Positions 42,912-52,563 of a stretch of 64,000 nucleotides of DNA are shown piece after piece. The notes under the pieces were generated by a model that did no database searches, had not been told where the DNA came from, and was given only the letters and a program-made list of their open reading frames with translations. The stretch is taken from NCBI RefSeq assembly GCF_037126245.1, contig NZ_CP136925.1:186001-250000 (forward strand), read 5' to 3'. This DNA is from Mangrovimonas cancribranchiae (GTDB taxonomy: Bacteria; Bacteroidota; Bacteroidia; Flavobacteriales; Flavobacteriaceae). Position numbers and translations under genes: made by a program. The first letter of the stretch is position 1. The number at the start of each line of letters is the position of its first letter.

Positions 42912-44420
42912 ATGAAAGCATCAGAGCAATGGGTGACCTTTATGGCAATTTTATTAGTAGTATATGCTGCTGTAATTTTGTTTTTTGTAATTCGAGGTGC
43001 TTTAAAGGTTAAAAATATATCTGATTTTGCCGTTGGTAATATTGGGTTTCCTTCTTGGGTGGTTGGATTGTCGTTGGCCGCTTCTATGACGAGTGCAGCA
43101 ACTTTTATAATAAATCCTGGGTTTATTGCGCTTTATGGTATTTCTGGGGTGTTGTCGTTTGCCATTGTATTGCCGTTGGCTGCTTTTATATCGTTAATTG
43201 TACTAACAAAAAGATTTGCTAAATATGGGCATAGTGTAAAAGCAACCACAATGGCACAATGGATGGGGAAACGTTATAAAAGCAAAAGTTATGCTTTTTT
43301 TATGGCTGTTCTGGCATTGTTACTTATAGCATTTATTGTATTGATTAATGTTGGATTAACACAAGTTATCTCTAAGTCGCTTAACGCATCGTCATTTTAT
43401 GTGTTGCTAGGCATAACTGTTTTTGTGTTTGGTTATATGATGTTTGGTGGAGCTAATTCTATGGTTTATACCAATACTATTCAAGCTATAATTATGTTTT
43501 TTGTAGCGTTAGTTTTAATAGGTTCGGGTTACGAATATTTTAATGATGGTATTTCCGGTTTTTTAAATCAGTTAAGTAATATAGATGAAAACCTAACAAC
43601 ACCCGTTAATACAACTAGCTTCCTGTTTCGTGATTATTTTGAAATCATTCTTGTTCAAGCCATAATAGGGGTTGCTATTGTTTGTCAACCACATATTATT
43701 ACAAAATCTTTGCTGCTTAAAGACTCTAGTAAAATTAATAAGTACCTTTTTAGTGGTATTCTATTTATGATTGTCTTCTTTTTAGTTGTTGTTGTTGGTT
43801 TGTATGCGAGAATTATGTTTCCTGACTTAAAGATTGATGGAACTTCTCTAAAAATGGATGAAATTATACCAACTTATGTTGTTGTTAAGTTTTCTGTTGG
43901 CGTAGGAATGTTTATTGTGGTTGGACTTATATCGGCTGGATTGTCTACCTTAGAGAGTTTAATACAGTCGTTGTCAATTACGATTACTCAAGATATTTTA
44001 CAGCCTATTTTTAAGAAAAGTGTTCAGGAAAACTCAGTATTAGTTAACAAAGGTGTAATTGTTGTTTTGGGAGTTGTTAGCTTTCTGTTGAGTTGGAATC
44101 AAATTGTGAGTCCAGATGTTAGCGTAGCTATTTTTGCACAAAATGGGGTATATGCTTATTTTGCTGCAGCCTTTGTGCCAGTACTTTTTGGTATGTTTTT
44201 TAAAAATGTGCCTCTCAAAGCTGTCGCTGCGGCTAGTGTTGTTGCTCTCATTGTTCATTTTGGAATCTACTATGGGCGTCTCACGCCTTATATGCAAGAG
44301 CCTGTAAATAATCCGGGAATTCCAGCTGCAATAGCTATAGTTAGCTCAGTTGTTGTTGGGAGTTTAATATATTATTTCAATAAAGAAAGTAATCATGGGA
44401 ACGCTAGATTGGATAGCTAA
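42912..44420 (+). CDS. Sodium:solute symporter (SSS family)
   Basis: A 502-residue transporter with about 13 membrane helices. GFPSWVVGLSLAASMTSAATF and GLISAGLSTLESLIQSLSITI are SSS signatures (first-helix break and helix-eight sodium site). Relatives carry short-chain carboxylates, sugars or amino acids. ATG 42912 is chosen; the 42867 start adds a poor N-terminus. It overlaps the acyl-CoA synthetase by 26 bp and opens a catabolic run that ends with 3-hydroxybutyrate dehydrogenase, so a hydroxy-acid is a reasonable guess. Confidence 0.9.
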   Translation: MKASEQWVTFMAILLVVYAAVILFFVIRGALKVKNISDFAVGNIGFPSWVVGLSLAASMTSAATFIINPGFIALYGISGVLSFAIVLPLAAFISLIVLTKRFAKYGHSVKATTMAQWMGKRYKSKSYAFFMAVLALLLIAFIVLINVGLTQVISKSLNASSFYVLLGITVFVFGYMMFGGANSMVYTNTIQAIIMFFVALVLIGSGYEYFNDGISGFLNQLSNIDENLTTPVNTTSFLFRDYFEIILVQAIIGVAIVCQPHIITKSLLLKDSSKINKYLFSGILFMIVFFLVVVVGLYARIMFPDLKIDGTSLKMDEIIPTYVVVKFSVGVGMFIVVGLISAGLSTLESLIQSLSITITQDILQPIFKKSVQENSVLVNKGVIVVLGVVSFLLSWNQIVSPDVSVAIFAQNGVYAYFAAAFVPVLFGMFFKNVPLKAVAAASVVALIVHFGIYYGRLTPYMQEPVNNPGIPAAIAIVSSVVVGSLIYYFNKESNHGNARLDS

Positions 44421-45903
44421 ATGGGCAGATTATACGCCAGATAAAGTTGCTGTAACGTCTTTTGATAGTGAAGAGAAATACACTTATAAAGATCTTGATG
44501 TTTATGCAAATAGGTTGGTAGAAAAGTTTGAATCTTTTGGGCTTCAAGAAGGCGATCGAATTGCTGTATTAGCAGAGCATAGTTTACATTACATAGTTTT
44601 GTTTTGTGCTTGCCAACGTAGCGGTATAATACTGGTGCCTCTAAATTACAGACTGTCGCTTAGCGATCTTCAGGCGCTTATTGTAGACTGCAATCCCAGT
44701 TTATTGTTGTTTAGTGAAACGCAAAAGGAAAGATTGACAGAGTTGTCTATACCATTGCCTAAAACAATTCATTTAGATGTTATAAAGTATTATTATAAAA
44801 ATGATGTTGTTGTTAAGTCTAAGCCATTTCATATTAAAGAGAAGACTCCTGTTTTTATATTTTACACCTCTGGAACTACGGCTAAACCAAAAGGAGTTAT
44901 TTATACTAATGGTATGATGTTTTGGAATAGTCTTAATACATCCATGCAATTAGGGATTACTTTTCGTGATTCAACTATTAATACATTACCGCCATATCAT
45001 ACTTCTGGATGGAATATATTTATAACGCCTTTATTGCATAAAGGTGCTCATATAGGGATGGTTGAAAAATTTGATTCGGAACGTGTATTGTGTTTATTGG
45101 AACTTTATGAAACCACATTGTTTATGGCTTTGCCAACTATGTTGGGAATGATGCAAAAAACAGAAGTTTTTAAACGCGTTAATTTAGAAAAATTACGATT
45201 TATTATCTCTGGAGGAGAAACAGTATCTTCTAATTTATTGAAATACTGGAAGCAGGAAAAAAATATTACCATTAGACCAGGTTATGGTTTAACCGAGGCT
45301 GGACCAAGTATTACCTCTTTACATCATGAAGCGGTAATGTCGAAATCTGGGTCTATAGGAAAACCCAATTTTTATTTAAAAACAAAAATAGTAACCGCTT
45401 CAGGAAAAAAAGCTCGCGTAAACGAAGTTGGCGAGTTGTGCATTAAAGGGAATATTGTTACTCCTGGGTATTGGAATAATTCTGTGGAAACAACAAAGAA
45501 AATAAAAAATAATTGGTTGTATACAGGGGACTTGGTAGCAAAAGATGCCGATGGCTTTTTGTATTTAAAAGGACGAAAAGATGATATGTATATTTCAGGA
45601 GGAGAAAATATTCACCCTCAGGAAATAACATCAAAACTTTTAATGTGTAATAGTGTTTTAAAAGCTGCTGTTTTAAGTGTTTCCGATGCCGTTTGGGGGC
45701 AATGTGGTGTGGCTTTTGTTGTGGTTAAAAAAGGAAAAAACCTAGAAGATGTTTTGGCATTTGTTAAAGATAGCCTTGTATCGTTTAAACGGCCTAAACA
45801 TGTTATTTTGTTAGAGGATATTCCATTAACAAGTGTGGGGAAAATATCAAGAAAAAAACTACTCGCCTGTTATGAAGCCTATAAAACCAATCTACAATCT
45901 TAA
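44395..45903 (+). CDS. Acyl-CoA synthetase / AMP-binding enzyme
   Basis: A 502-residue class I adenylate-forming enzyme. The P-loop FYTSGTTAKPKG, the aromatic core LPPYHTSGWN, RPGYGLTEAGPS, GDLVAKDADGFLYLKGRKDD (hinge) and the catalytic Lys in TSVGKISRKKL are intact. It activates a carboxylic acid with ATP and CoA; the acid is not identifiable. Its setting beside a symporter and 3-hydroxybutyrate dehydrogenase suggests acetoacetate or a hydroxy acid. Confidence 0.9.
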   Translation: MGTLDWIAKWADYTPDKVAVTSFDSEEKYTYKDLDVYANRLVEKFESFGLQEGDRIAVLAEHSLHYIVLFCACQRSGIILVPLNYRLSLSDLQALIVDCNPSLLLFSETQKERLTELSIPLPKTIHLDVIKYYYKNDVVVKSKPFHIKEKTPVFIFYTSGTTAKPKGVIYTNGMMFWNSLNTSMQLGITFRDSTINTLPPYHTSGWNIFITPLLHKGAHIGMVEKFDSERVLCLLELYETTLFMALPTMLGMMQKTEVFKRVNLEKLRFIISGGETVSSNLLKYWKQEKNITIRPGYGLTEAGPSITSLHHEAVMSKSGSIGKPNFYLKTKIVTASGKKARVNEVGELCIKGNIVTPGYWNNSVETTKKIKNNWLYTGDLVAKDADGFLYLKGRKDDMYISGGENIHPQEITSKLLMCNSVLKAAVLSVSDAVWGQCGVAFVVVKKGKNLEDVLAFVKDSLVSFKRPKHVILLEDIPLTSVGKISRKKLLACYEAYKTNLQS

Positions 45904-45913
45904 ACTAATTACA

Positions 45914-46852
45914 ATGAAAAAAAACATATTCTTCTTCTTATTTATGTTGCCACTAATTGCGTGTTCACAAACCTCAAATACAATGAAAAATATAGTGTCC
46001 GATTACGAATTTACATCTCATTATATTACTCTAGATAGTATTGATATTAGTTATGTTAAGGAAGGTAATGGCAGTAAAACATTGTTGTTTGTACATGGTT
46101 TAAGTAGTAATGCCGATGCGTGGTCTAAAAATATAAAACATCTCAAAAAAAGGTATACTTGCGTAGCCTTAGATTTACCTGGTTATGGAAAGTCAGCAAA
46201 GCCTAATGTAGCGTATACGCCAACATATTTTTCTAAGATTATAGTTGCTTTTATTAAACAATTGGATTTAAAAAATGTTATACTCGTTGGGCATTCAATG
46301 GGTGGTCAAGCCAGTATAAAAGTGGCAATTAATAAACCAGACATAATAGATAAATTAATTTTAGTGGCACCGGCTGGAATAGAAGAGTTTTCTAAGGAAC
46401 ATGGCAAATTTATGAAAGCTACATTTACACCAGAATTTGTTGCTGGTACAACAAATGAGCAAATAAAAAACAACTATGCTTTAAACTTTTATAAGCAGCC
46501 TAAAGAAGTAGATAAAATGATAGCTGATAGAATTGCTATTAAAAAAGCATCAGATTTTGATGCGCATTGCAGAGCTATTTCAAAAAGTATAGCAGGAATG
46601 TTAGATGATCCAGTTGTGAATGATTTAGGTCAAATATCGCTTAAAACATTAGTGCTTTATGGAGAAAATGATATGTTAATTCCTAACCGCTATTTTCATC
46701 CAGAATTAAATGTTGTTAAAATAGGTGAGACAGCCAAAGAAAAAATAACGCATAGTACACTTGTTTTTGTAGAAGAAAGTGGTCATTTTTTACAATTTGA
46801 ACAAGCCGATAGCGTAAATAATTTAATTGAAGACTTTGTGGAAAACAACTAG
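45914..46852 (+). CDS. Alpha/beta hydrolase lipoprotein
   Basis: A 312-residue lipoprotein esterase. Signal MKKNIFFFLFMLPLIAC ends at Cys17. The alpha/beta-hydrolase fold has LLFVHGLSSNADAW (oxyanion), VGHSMGGQ (nucleophile Ser), YGENDMLIP (Asp) and EESGHFLQFE (His). It is anchored outside the cytoplasm, so it can act on esters at the cell surface or periplasm. ATG 45914 lies 10 bp after the synthetase stop. Confidence 0.88.
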   Translation: MKKNIFFFLFMLPLIACSQTSNTMKNIVSDYEFTSHYITLDSIDISYVKEGNGSKTLLFVHGLSSNADAWSKNIKHLKKRYTCVALDLPGYGKSAKPNVAYTPTYFSKIIVAFIKQLDLKNVILVGHSMGGQASIKVAINKPDIIDKLILVAPAGIEEFSKEHGKFMKATFTPEFVAGTTNEQIKNNYALNFYKQPKEVDKMIADRIAIKKASDFDAHCRAISKSIAGMLDDPVVNDLGQISLKTLVLYGENDMLIPNRYFHPELNVVKIGETAKEKITHSTLVFVEESGHFLQFEQADSVNNLIEDFVENN

Positions 46853-46855
46853 TCT

Positions 46856-48271
46856 ATGAAAGTTAAGCTTAAAAAGTTTACCGAGTTTAGTAAAACAATC
46901 CTTCCTAACGAAGCTAAGTATTTAGCATCACAATATAAGTTCACAGATAACGAAAAAATAGAAATTATTAACCGCTTAACTACTGGAGCTATGGCAGAAA
47001 AAGTTATGCCTAGTTTTGATGTTGATATAGACAAGCGAAAATATTCTTATGTTAAAGATTGGATTGTAAAAAAGCTAACTAGCATTGATGTTGATAAAAC
47101 AGCTGCATGGATTTTAGATTTAAAAAAGAAAATCCTTTTAGATGCTATTGCTTCTTCCGAGGAAAAAGCGTTTTTAAATTTTCTAACAAATTATAAAACA
47201 GTTGGGTATAACTTCCAGATAGTTTACGAATTAGCCCAAGAATACAAACCTTATTTATTAATACGATTACGGTATAAAGACCATGAGATTGTAGCCAACT
47301 TTTTAAATCAATTTGAGGCGCATTATAAAAAAGCTAAAGATATTCAGCAAAATATTTATAATGCCACAACCGAGATTACCAGCCAGTACACAAAAAAAGA
47401 AACCGAAACAAAGTATTGGGAACGTTGGCTTTTAAAAGTGTTTAAAGCAGAAGGCGTCGATGGGAAAAACCGATATATGGCGTTTATTACATTGGCGTTT
47501 TTGTATACTAATTATAATGAAAGCACTAAGCTTAAACTGTTGTTTGATGAAATAGATGATTATTTTAGTAATGGTTACATGTACTCTAGGAGGTTGCTGT
47601 CTAATTACTATGCGAGTAGAGTGTTAATGCATTCAAAAGAGAATGAACTCGATTTAGCCGAGTATTATGCTTACCTTTCTATTAGGCAAGATAATAACGA
47701 CACCTTAATGTATGTAAATAACTTAGTGGCTATCTTGCTTAAAAATAAAAAGGCCGAAGAAGCGAGTAAGGTTATTGATAGTTATTATGCGTTGTATAAA
47801 GAGTCTCATAATTACCATCAAAAAATAGGGTTTTATTCTTACAGAGTACGGGTTTTAAATCAATTAAGCCAAAATAAATTAGCCGAAGATGCAGCTGTAA
47901 CTTTTTTAAAACAATACAAAAAAGAAGTGATAAAACATCGTTGGCATCATTTTTTTACATCGTATTTTAATGTGTTAATTGCGCAAGAGAAGTATGCCGA
48001 ATTACTTAAAATAGCTTCAAAATTCGATATTTCAGAAAAAGAAAAAGAGCGTAGGTCGGGGCATAATTATATTCCTAATATATCTTGGAGTATCTCGTTG
48101 TCTAGGTTTATGGAAGGGCAAATAAATTCTAGTAAATTGTTAGAAGAAATTAAAGCGCCAATGCAAGGAATAAAGCCCACAAAAAGCCAGCGTTTAATTT
48201 TAATTCAGGTTATAGATACGCTTTCAAATAATCTTCCAGAGGCTTTTTTAAAGTTAAAGTCATACCTTTAG
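46856..48271 (+). CDS. Hypothetical helical (TPR-like) protein
   Basis: A 471-residue, mostly helical protein rich in Lys, Tyr and Leu. Several degenerate TPR-like stretches occur, e.g. ENELDLAEYYAYLSIRQDNN and LNQLSQNKLAEDAAVTFLKQ. No signal peptide or membrane segment is seen. It starts 3 bp after the hydrolase and precedes the TonB receptor, so it is probably part of the same pathway, role unknown. Confidence 0.65.
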   Translation: MKVKLKKFTEFSKTILPNEAKYLASQYKFTDNEKIEIINRLTTGAMAEKVMPSFDVDIDKRKYSYVKDWIVKKLTSIDVDKTAAWILDLKKKILLDAIASSEEKAFLNFLTNYKTVGYNFQIVYELAQEYKPYLLIRLRYKDHEIVANFLNQFEAHYKKAKDIQQNIYNATTEITSQYTKKETETKYWERWLLKVFKAEGVDGKNRYMAFITLAFLYTNYNESTKLKLLFDEIDDYFSNGYMYSRRLLSNYYASRVLMHSKENELDLAEYYAYLSIRQDNNDTLMYVNNLVAILLKNKKAEEASKVIDSYYALYKESHNYHQKIGFYSYRVRVLNQLSQNKLAEDAAVTFLKQYKKEVIKHRWHHFFTSYFNVLIAQEKYAELLKIASKFDISEKEKERRSGHNYIPNISWSISLSRFMEGQINSSKLLEEIKAPMQGIKPTKSQRLILIQVIDTLSNNLPEAFLKLKSYL

Positions 48272-48272
48272 T

Positions 48273-48320
48273 AAAAAGCCTTGTATATTTAGTTTTCTTG
48301 TGTTTTTAGGGCTTTTTTTT
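48273..48320 (+). terminator. Possible weak terminator inside the catabolic locus
   Basis: AAAAAGCC (48273) and GGCTTTTT (48310) pair across a 29-nt loop, then T run. It would separate the first four genes from the TonB receptor unit. The following bases to 48429 show no clear -7 box. Confidence 0.4.
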
Positions 48321-48429
48321 GATTAAAATAATTAAAAGTCACAGCTGTTAACTTTTGCTTTTGTCTTTACATACATATTTATTCATAATAGATTGCACTC
48401 ATCAACATATTTAACATTTATTTAAAGTT

Positions 48430-50901
48430 ATGAGAAACATATTACTATTAACTATTTTTATGATTACCGGGTTTGCATTTTCGCAAGACACAGGAAGTGT
48501 TAGTGGAAATGTACAAGACTCGCAGGGAAATCCATTACCAGGAGCTACTATACAAATATCTGATTTAAGTATTGGTGTTGTGTCCGATTTTAATGGCGAT
48601 TTTATGATTGAAGATGTGCCAGAAGGAGATCACACCATCACAGTTTCTTTTATGGGATATAAAACAACAGAAAATACGGTTTCTGTAGTAGCAGGACAAA
48701 GTGTGGTAAGTAATGTTACACTAACTGAAGATGAAAATATTCTTGGTGAAGTTGTGGTAACCGCAGGAAAAAAACCGCAAAAAATTACTGAGGTTCCGGC
48801 AACAATTGAGGTTATTTCTGCTCAAGAAATTTCTGAGTTCCCTAGTTTTAATATAGGGGAATTAGCTGCCAGACAAAAAGGGGTAGATTTTGTACGAACA
48901 GGCGTTTTAGGCACAGGTGTTAATATTCGTGGGTTTAATTCTGCGTTTAACTCTAAAAACCTTCAATTAACAGACGATAGAGTATCTATGCTTATTGCAA
49001 CAGGATTACCTTATGGGTCTTTTTCAACCATAATAAAAGATGATGTAGAGCGTGTAGAAATATTACTTGGTCCTAATGGAACACTTTACGGTCCAAACGC
49101 TCACAACGGTTTAGTAAGTACTATTACTAAAAATCCAAGAACATCAGAAGGTACTACTATGGCTTTTGGTGCAGGAAACCAAAATGTTATAAGTGGTCGT
49201 TTAAGACATGCGCAGGTTATAAATGATAAATGGGCTTATAAAGTACATTTTGAAAGAACAGCAGGAACAGATTTTAGATATAACGATTCTGTTTATGTAG
49301 GAACAACAGCCTATAAAGAACATAATTTAGACCGTGATTTCGATGCCTTAAAATATGGAGGATCTGTTTATTTTAGACCAAGCAAAGCTTCAGAAATAAC
49401 AGCATATTATGGCCATAGTAATAATACTAATTTAGCCGTAACAAACGCAGGAAGAAACCAGATTAAAGATTGGACCATAGATGTGGCTCAGCTTAAATAT
49501 GTATCTAAACACTTTTTTGCAAATGCATACTATACATGGAGTAACACAGACGATACTTATGCCATTAACCAACGTACGCAAAACTATGTGTCTTTTATAG
49601 AAAATGGTTTTTCAGAAAAAGAATCTTGGGAGCGTGCTTTATATGAGCAATGGGTACCTTCATTAGGTATAGCTATACCAAGAGGGGCTTTATTTAAAGA
49701 TGCATCAGAACGTTTTAATGGTGAAGCACAATACAATAATAATTGGGGGAAATTCCACTTAACAGTAGGAGCACAATACCAATTAGATATGGCTAATTCC
49801 GATGGAACATATCTTTTAGATCAAGATGGGCCAATTGAGATTGCGCAAACAGGATTTTATGGTCAGTTCGAATATAAATTAGATTCAGGATGGAACTTCT
49901 TAGCAGGATTACGCGCCGATAATCATGAACTTTACGGTACAAACTTACTACCAAAAGCAGCTATAACTAAAACAGTAAAAAATGGAACATTTAGATTAAC
50001 TTACGGTAAAGGTATGGCCGTACCTTCAATACTAAACTTAAAAGGAAACTTATTTGGTGGTTTAGTGTTAGGTAATGGCGAAGGATTTACACTTACCGAT
50101 GGCACAAAAATAGATGCTTTAGAAGTAGAAACAATCAACTCTTTTGAATTAGGATTTAAAGGAAAAATTGCTGATAAACTTTTTATAGATGCAAGTGCTT
50201 ATTATAACATGTCTGAGGATTTTATCAGTCCGTTACGTAATATTGCAGACGCCGCAAACGGCAATTATGTAACTCATATAGGCGATCAACCTATAGATGA
50301 AGTGTCTCCAGGAGCTAGTGCGTCGCCAGCATTATTAACCTATAGTAATTTTGGTAGCGTAGATACTTATGGTTTCGATTTAGGGTTAAACTATTACATT
50401 TCAGATGCTGTAAGAACCTCTCTTAACTATTCTTACTTTGGACGTAGCCTTGATACAGACGATCTAGATAACGATGGTAATTTAGATGGTATTGTATTAG
50501 AAAGTGAACTACCAATTAATACACCAGAGAATAAATTAAGTTTAGGAGTGCATTATGGCGGTAAAAAACTATACGGATCAATTTTTGGACGTTGGGTACA
50601 AGATTATAATTTCTTCTCAGGAATTAATGTTGCTTCAGAAACTCAAGATATGGACGGTGATGGTGTAAATGAGATTGTTGAAAATTCGCAAGTAGGAAGA
50701 ACATGGAACTATGGTCCGCTTGGAGGATTTACAGTTGACGCTAATTTGGGCTACAATCTTAACGAAAATATCTCTTTAGGTGTTAATGTAACCAATATTT
50801 TCGATGCCGGAGTACGTGAGTTTGTAGCTTCTCCAGAAATAGGACGCCTAATATCTTTCGAGCTTAAGTACAACATCAACTTCTTTAAAAAGAAACAATA
50901 A
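48430..50901 (+). CDS. TonB-dependent receptor with carboxypeptidase-like domain
   Basis: An 823-residue outer-membrane receptor. Signal peptide (IFMITGFAFSQ), CarboxypepD_reg-like domain (GSVSGNVQDSQGNPLPGATI, residues about 21-110), a TonB box region near GEVVVTAGKKP, plug domain (RVEILLGPNGTLYGPNAHNG) and a beta-barrel ending NINFFKKKQ. There is no SusD partner. It is 8 bp upstream of the cytoplasmic hydrolase, implying energy-dependent import of a substrate degraded by the flanking hydrolases. Confidence 0.93.
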   Translation: MRNILLLTIFMITGFAFSQDTGSVSGNVQDSQGNPLPGATIQISDLSIGVVSDFNGDFMIEDVPEGDHTITVSFMGYKTTENTVSVVAGQSVVSNVTLTEDENILGEVVVTAGKKPQKITEVPATIEVISAQEISEFPSFNIGELAARQKGVDFVRTGVLGTGVNIRGFNSAFNSKNLQLTDDRVSMLIATGLPYGSFSTIIKDDVERVEILLGPNGTLYGPNAHNGLVSTITKNPRTSEGTTMAFGAGNQNVISGRLRHAQVINDKWAYKVHFERTAGTDFRYNDSVYVGTTAYKEHNLDRDFDALKYGGSVYFRPSKASEITAYYGHSNNTNLAVTNAGRNQIKDWTIDVAQLKYVSKHFFANAYYTWSNTDDTYAINQRTQNYVSFIENGFSEKESWERALYEQWVPSLGIAIPRGALFKDASERFNGEAQYNNNWGKFHLTVGAQYQLDMANSDGTYLLDQDGPIEIAQTGFYGQFEYKLDSGWNFLAGLRADNHELYGTNLLPKAAITKTVKNGTFRLTYGKGMAVPSILNLKGNLFGGLVLGNGEGFTLTDGTKIDALEVETINSFELGFKGKIADKLFIDASAYYNMSEDFISPLRNIADAANGNYVTHIGDQPIDEVSPGASASPALLTYSNFGSVDTYGFDLGLNYYISDAVRTSLNYSYFGRSLDTDDLDNDGNLDGIVLESELPINTPENKLSLGVHYGGKKLYGSIFGRWVQDYNFFSGINVASETQDMDGDGVNEIVENSQVGRTWNYGPLGGFTVDANLGYNLNENISLGVNVTNIFDAGVREFVASPEIGRLISFELKYNINFFKKKQ

Positions 50902-50909
50902 AAAATAGC

Positions 50910-51698
50910 ATGCCAAAAGAAATAAATAAGCAACCTATTTCTTTAGACTACTCCAATACAGGTCATGGTGATAATGTATTATTGTTATTACATGGCTTAG
51001 GCTCAACAAAACAAGACTGGAAGTTTCAAATTCCAGAATTTTCCAAAGAATACCGCGTAATCGCACCAGATTTGCGCGGTCATGGAAAATCGTTTTACGA
51101 AGATCTTGCTTATGGAGTTGCGTTTATGGTAGAGGATGTTGTCAATCTTTTAAAGCAATTACAAATAAAAAAAGTAACCCCAATAGGGTTTTCAATGGGA
51201 GGAGCCGTAGCCTATCAATTAGCTTACGACTATCCCGAGTTAGTCGATAAATTAATTATAGTAAATAGTGGCCCCGATTTTAATGGTTTAGGAAAAATAG
51301 GAGAAGACCTTTTAACTAATAGAACAGAATTTTTAAAAACAAAAGGATTAAAAGCATTAGCTAAAGAAGTCGCTCATAATATGTTTCCAGAGCCAAATCA
51401 AGAAGCCCTAAAAAATGAATTTGAAACACGTTGCGCTGCTAATAATTACAATGCCTATTACCAATCGTTTATAACATTAATGGATTGGGGACTTGGCGAC
51501 AAACTAAAAGCAATAAAAGCAAAAACATTAGTGGTTGCCTCCGATATGGATTATACCCCTGTAGATTTTAAAAGAGCTTATGTAGAGAGAATGCATGATG
51601 CCCAATTACAGGTTGTTAAAAATTCAAGACATGGCGTGGTTTTAGATCAACCAGAAGTGTTTAACCAAATCGTTTTACAATTTTTGAATAATGAATAA
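50910..51698 (+). CDS. Cytoplasmic alpha/beta hydrolase
   Basis: A 262-residue enzyme without signal peptide. LLLLHGLGSTKQDW (oxyanion), IGFSMGGAV (nucleophile Ser), VASDMDYTPVDF (Asp) and NSRHGVVLDQP (His) complete the triad. It overlaps the dehydrogenase by 8 bp, so they are translated together. A likely role is to split ester bonds of imported oligomers; substrate not proven. Confidence 0.88.
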   Translation: MPKEINKQPISLDYSNTGHGDNVLLLLHGLGSTKQDWKFQIPEFSKEYRVIAPDLRGHGKSFYEDLAYGVAFMVEDVVNLLKQLQIKKVTPIGFSMGGAVAYQLAYDYPELVDKLIIVNSGPDFNGLGKIGEDLLTNRTEFLKTKGLKALAKEVAHNMFPEPNQEALKNEFETRCAANNYNAYYQSFITLMDWGLGDKLKAIKAKTLVVASDMDYTPVDFKRAYVERMHDAQLQVVKNSRHGVVLDQPEVFNQIVLQFLNNE

Positions 51699-52461
51699 AG
51701 TAGCACTAATAACAGGAAGTACCAGCGGTATTGGTTTGGGTATAGCAACACATTTTGCTAAGAAAGGATACCATATTATGTGCCATGGTTTAGAAACTAA
51801 TGGTCCAGAAATAGCTGAAGATATTAGTAAAACCTATGGTGTTGATGTGGCGTTTTCAAACGCCAATCTAATTAACGCTAATGAAGTAACGCAATTAGTA
51901 GAAGACACTGTAAAAAAATTAGGCCGAATAGATGTTTTGGTTAATAATGCAGGTATTCAGTATGTGGCACCAATAGATGAATTTCCAAATGACAAATATG
52001 AAGCCATAATAGCAATTAATATGAATGCGTCTTTTTATGCTTCAAAAGCAGCTTGGAAATACATGAAAAAACAGAATTTTGGAAGAATTATTAATGTTTC
52101 ATCTGTACACGGGCTCCGCGCTTCAGAATATAAAACAGCTTATGTTACCGCTAAACATGGTGTTATCGGTATGACAAAAGTACTTGGTTTAGAAGGTGCG
52201 CCGTACAATATTACATGCAATGCTATTTGTCCTGGATATGTAAGAACACCTCTGGTGGAGAAACAAATTCCAGATCAGGCAAAATCTCATAACATGTCAG
52301 AAGAAGAAGTTATAACAAATGTGATGTTAAAAAAACAAGCCGTAAAATCGTTTGTGCCTATAGAATCTTTAGCCGATATGGCTTTATTATTGGCAAAAGA
52401 AACGTCATCAACCATTACAGGCTCAGAATTTGTTCTTGATGGCGGATGGACAGCTCAGTAA
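51691..52461 (+). CDS. bdhA: 3-Hydroxybutyrate dehydrogenase (SDR)
   Basis: A 256-residue short-chain dehydrogenase. ITGSTSGIGLGIA (NAD site), VLVNNAGIQYVAPIDEFP, the catalytic Ser in NVSSVHGLRASEY, Tyr-Lys in AYVTAKHG, ICPGYVRTPLVEKQIPDQAK and the terminal LDGGWTAQ match (R)-3-hydroxybutyrate dehydrogenases closely. It oxidises 3-hydroxybutyrate to acetoacetate with NAD+. It is the last gene of the locus, followed by a terminator. Confidence 0.9.
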   Translation: MNKVALITGSTSGIGLGIATHFAKKGYHIMCHGLETNGPEIAEDISKTYGVDVAFSNANLINANEVTQLVEDTVKKLGRIDVLVNNAGIQYVAPIDEFPNDKYEAIIAINMNASFYASKAAWKYMKKQNFGRIINVSSVHGLRASEYKTAYVTAKHGVIGMTKVLGLEGAPYNITCNAICPGYVRTPLVEKQIPDQAKSHNMSEEEVITNVMLKKQAVKSFVPIESLADMALLLAKETSSTITGSEFVLDGGWTAQ

Positions 52462-52491
52462 ATATTCACTGAATTAGTTTAGTTTTTAAGT

Positions 52492-52520
52492 AACCACCAT
52501 TTTTTAATGGTGGTTTTTTT
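52492..52520 (+). terminator. Terminator of the catabolic locus
   Basis: Perfect 10-bp stem AACCACCATT / AATGGTGGTT with loop TTTT and a T tract. Confidence 0.9.
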
Positions 52521-52527
52521 AGTTTTG
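52520..52527 (+). promoter_or_regulatory. -7 box of the beta-propeller-like lipoprotein gene
   Basis: TAGTTTTG, exact TAnnTTTG match, 36 bp before ATG 52564, just after the terminator T tract. Confidence 0.45.
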
Positions 52528-52563
52528 TATAACCATGTTTTACATTAAGCTAATTTATATAAA

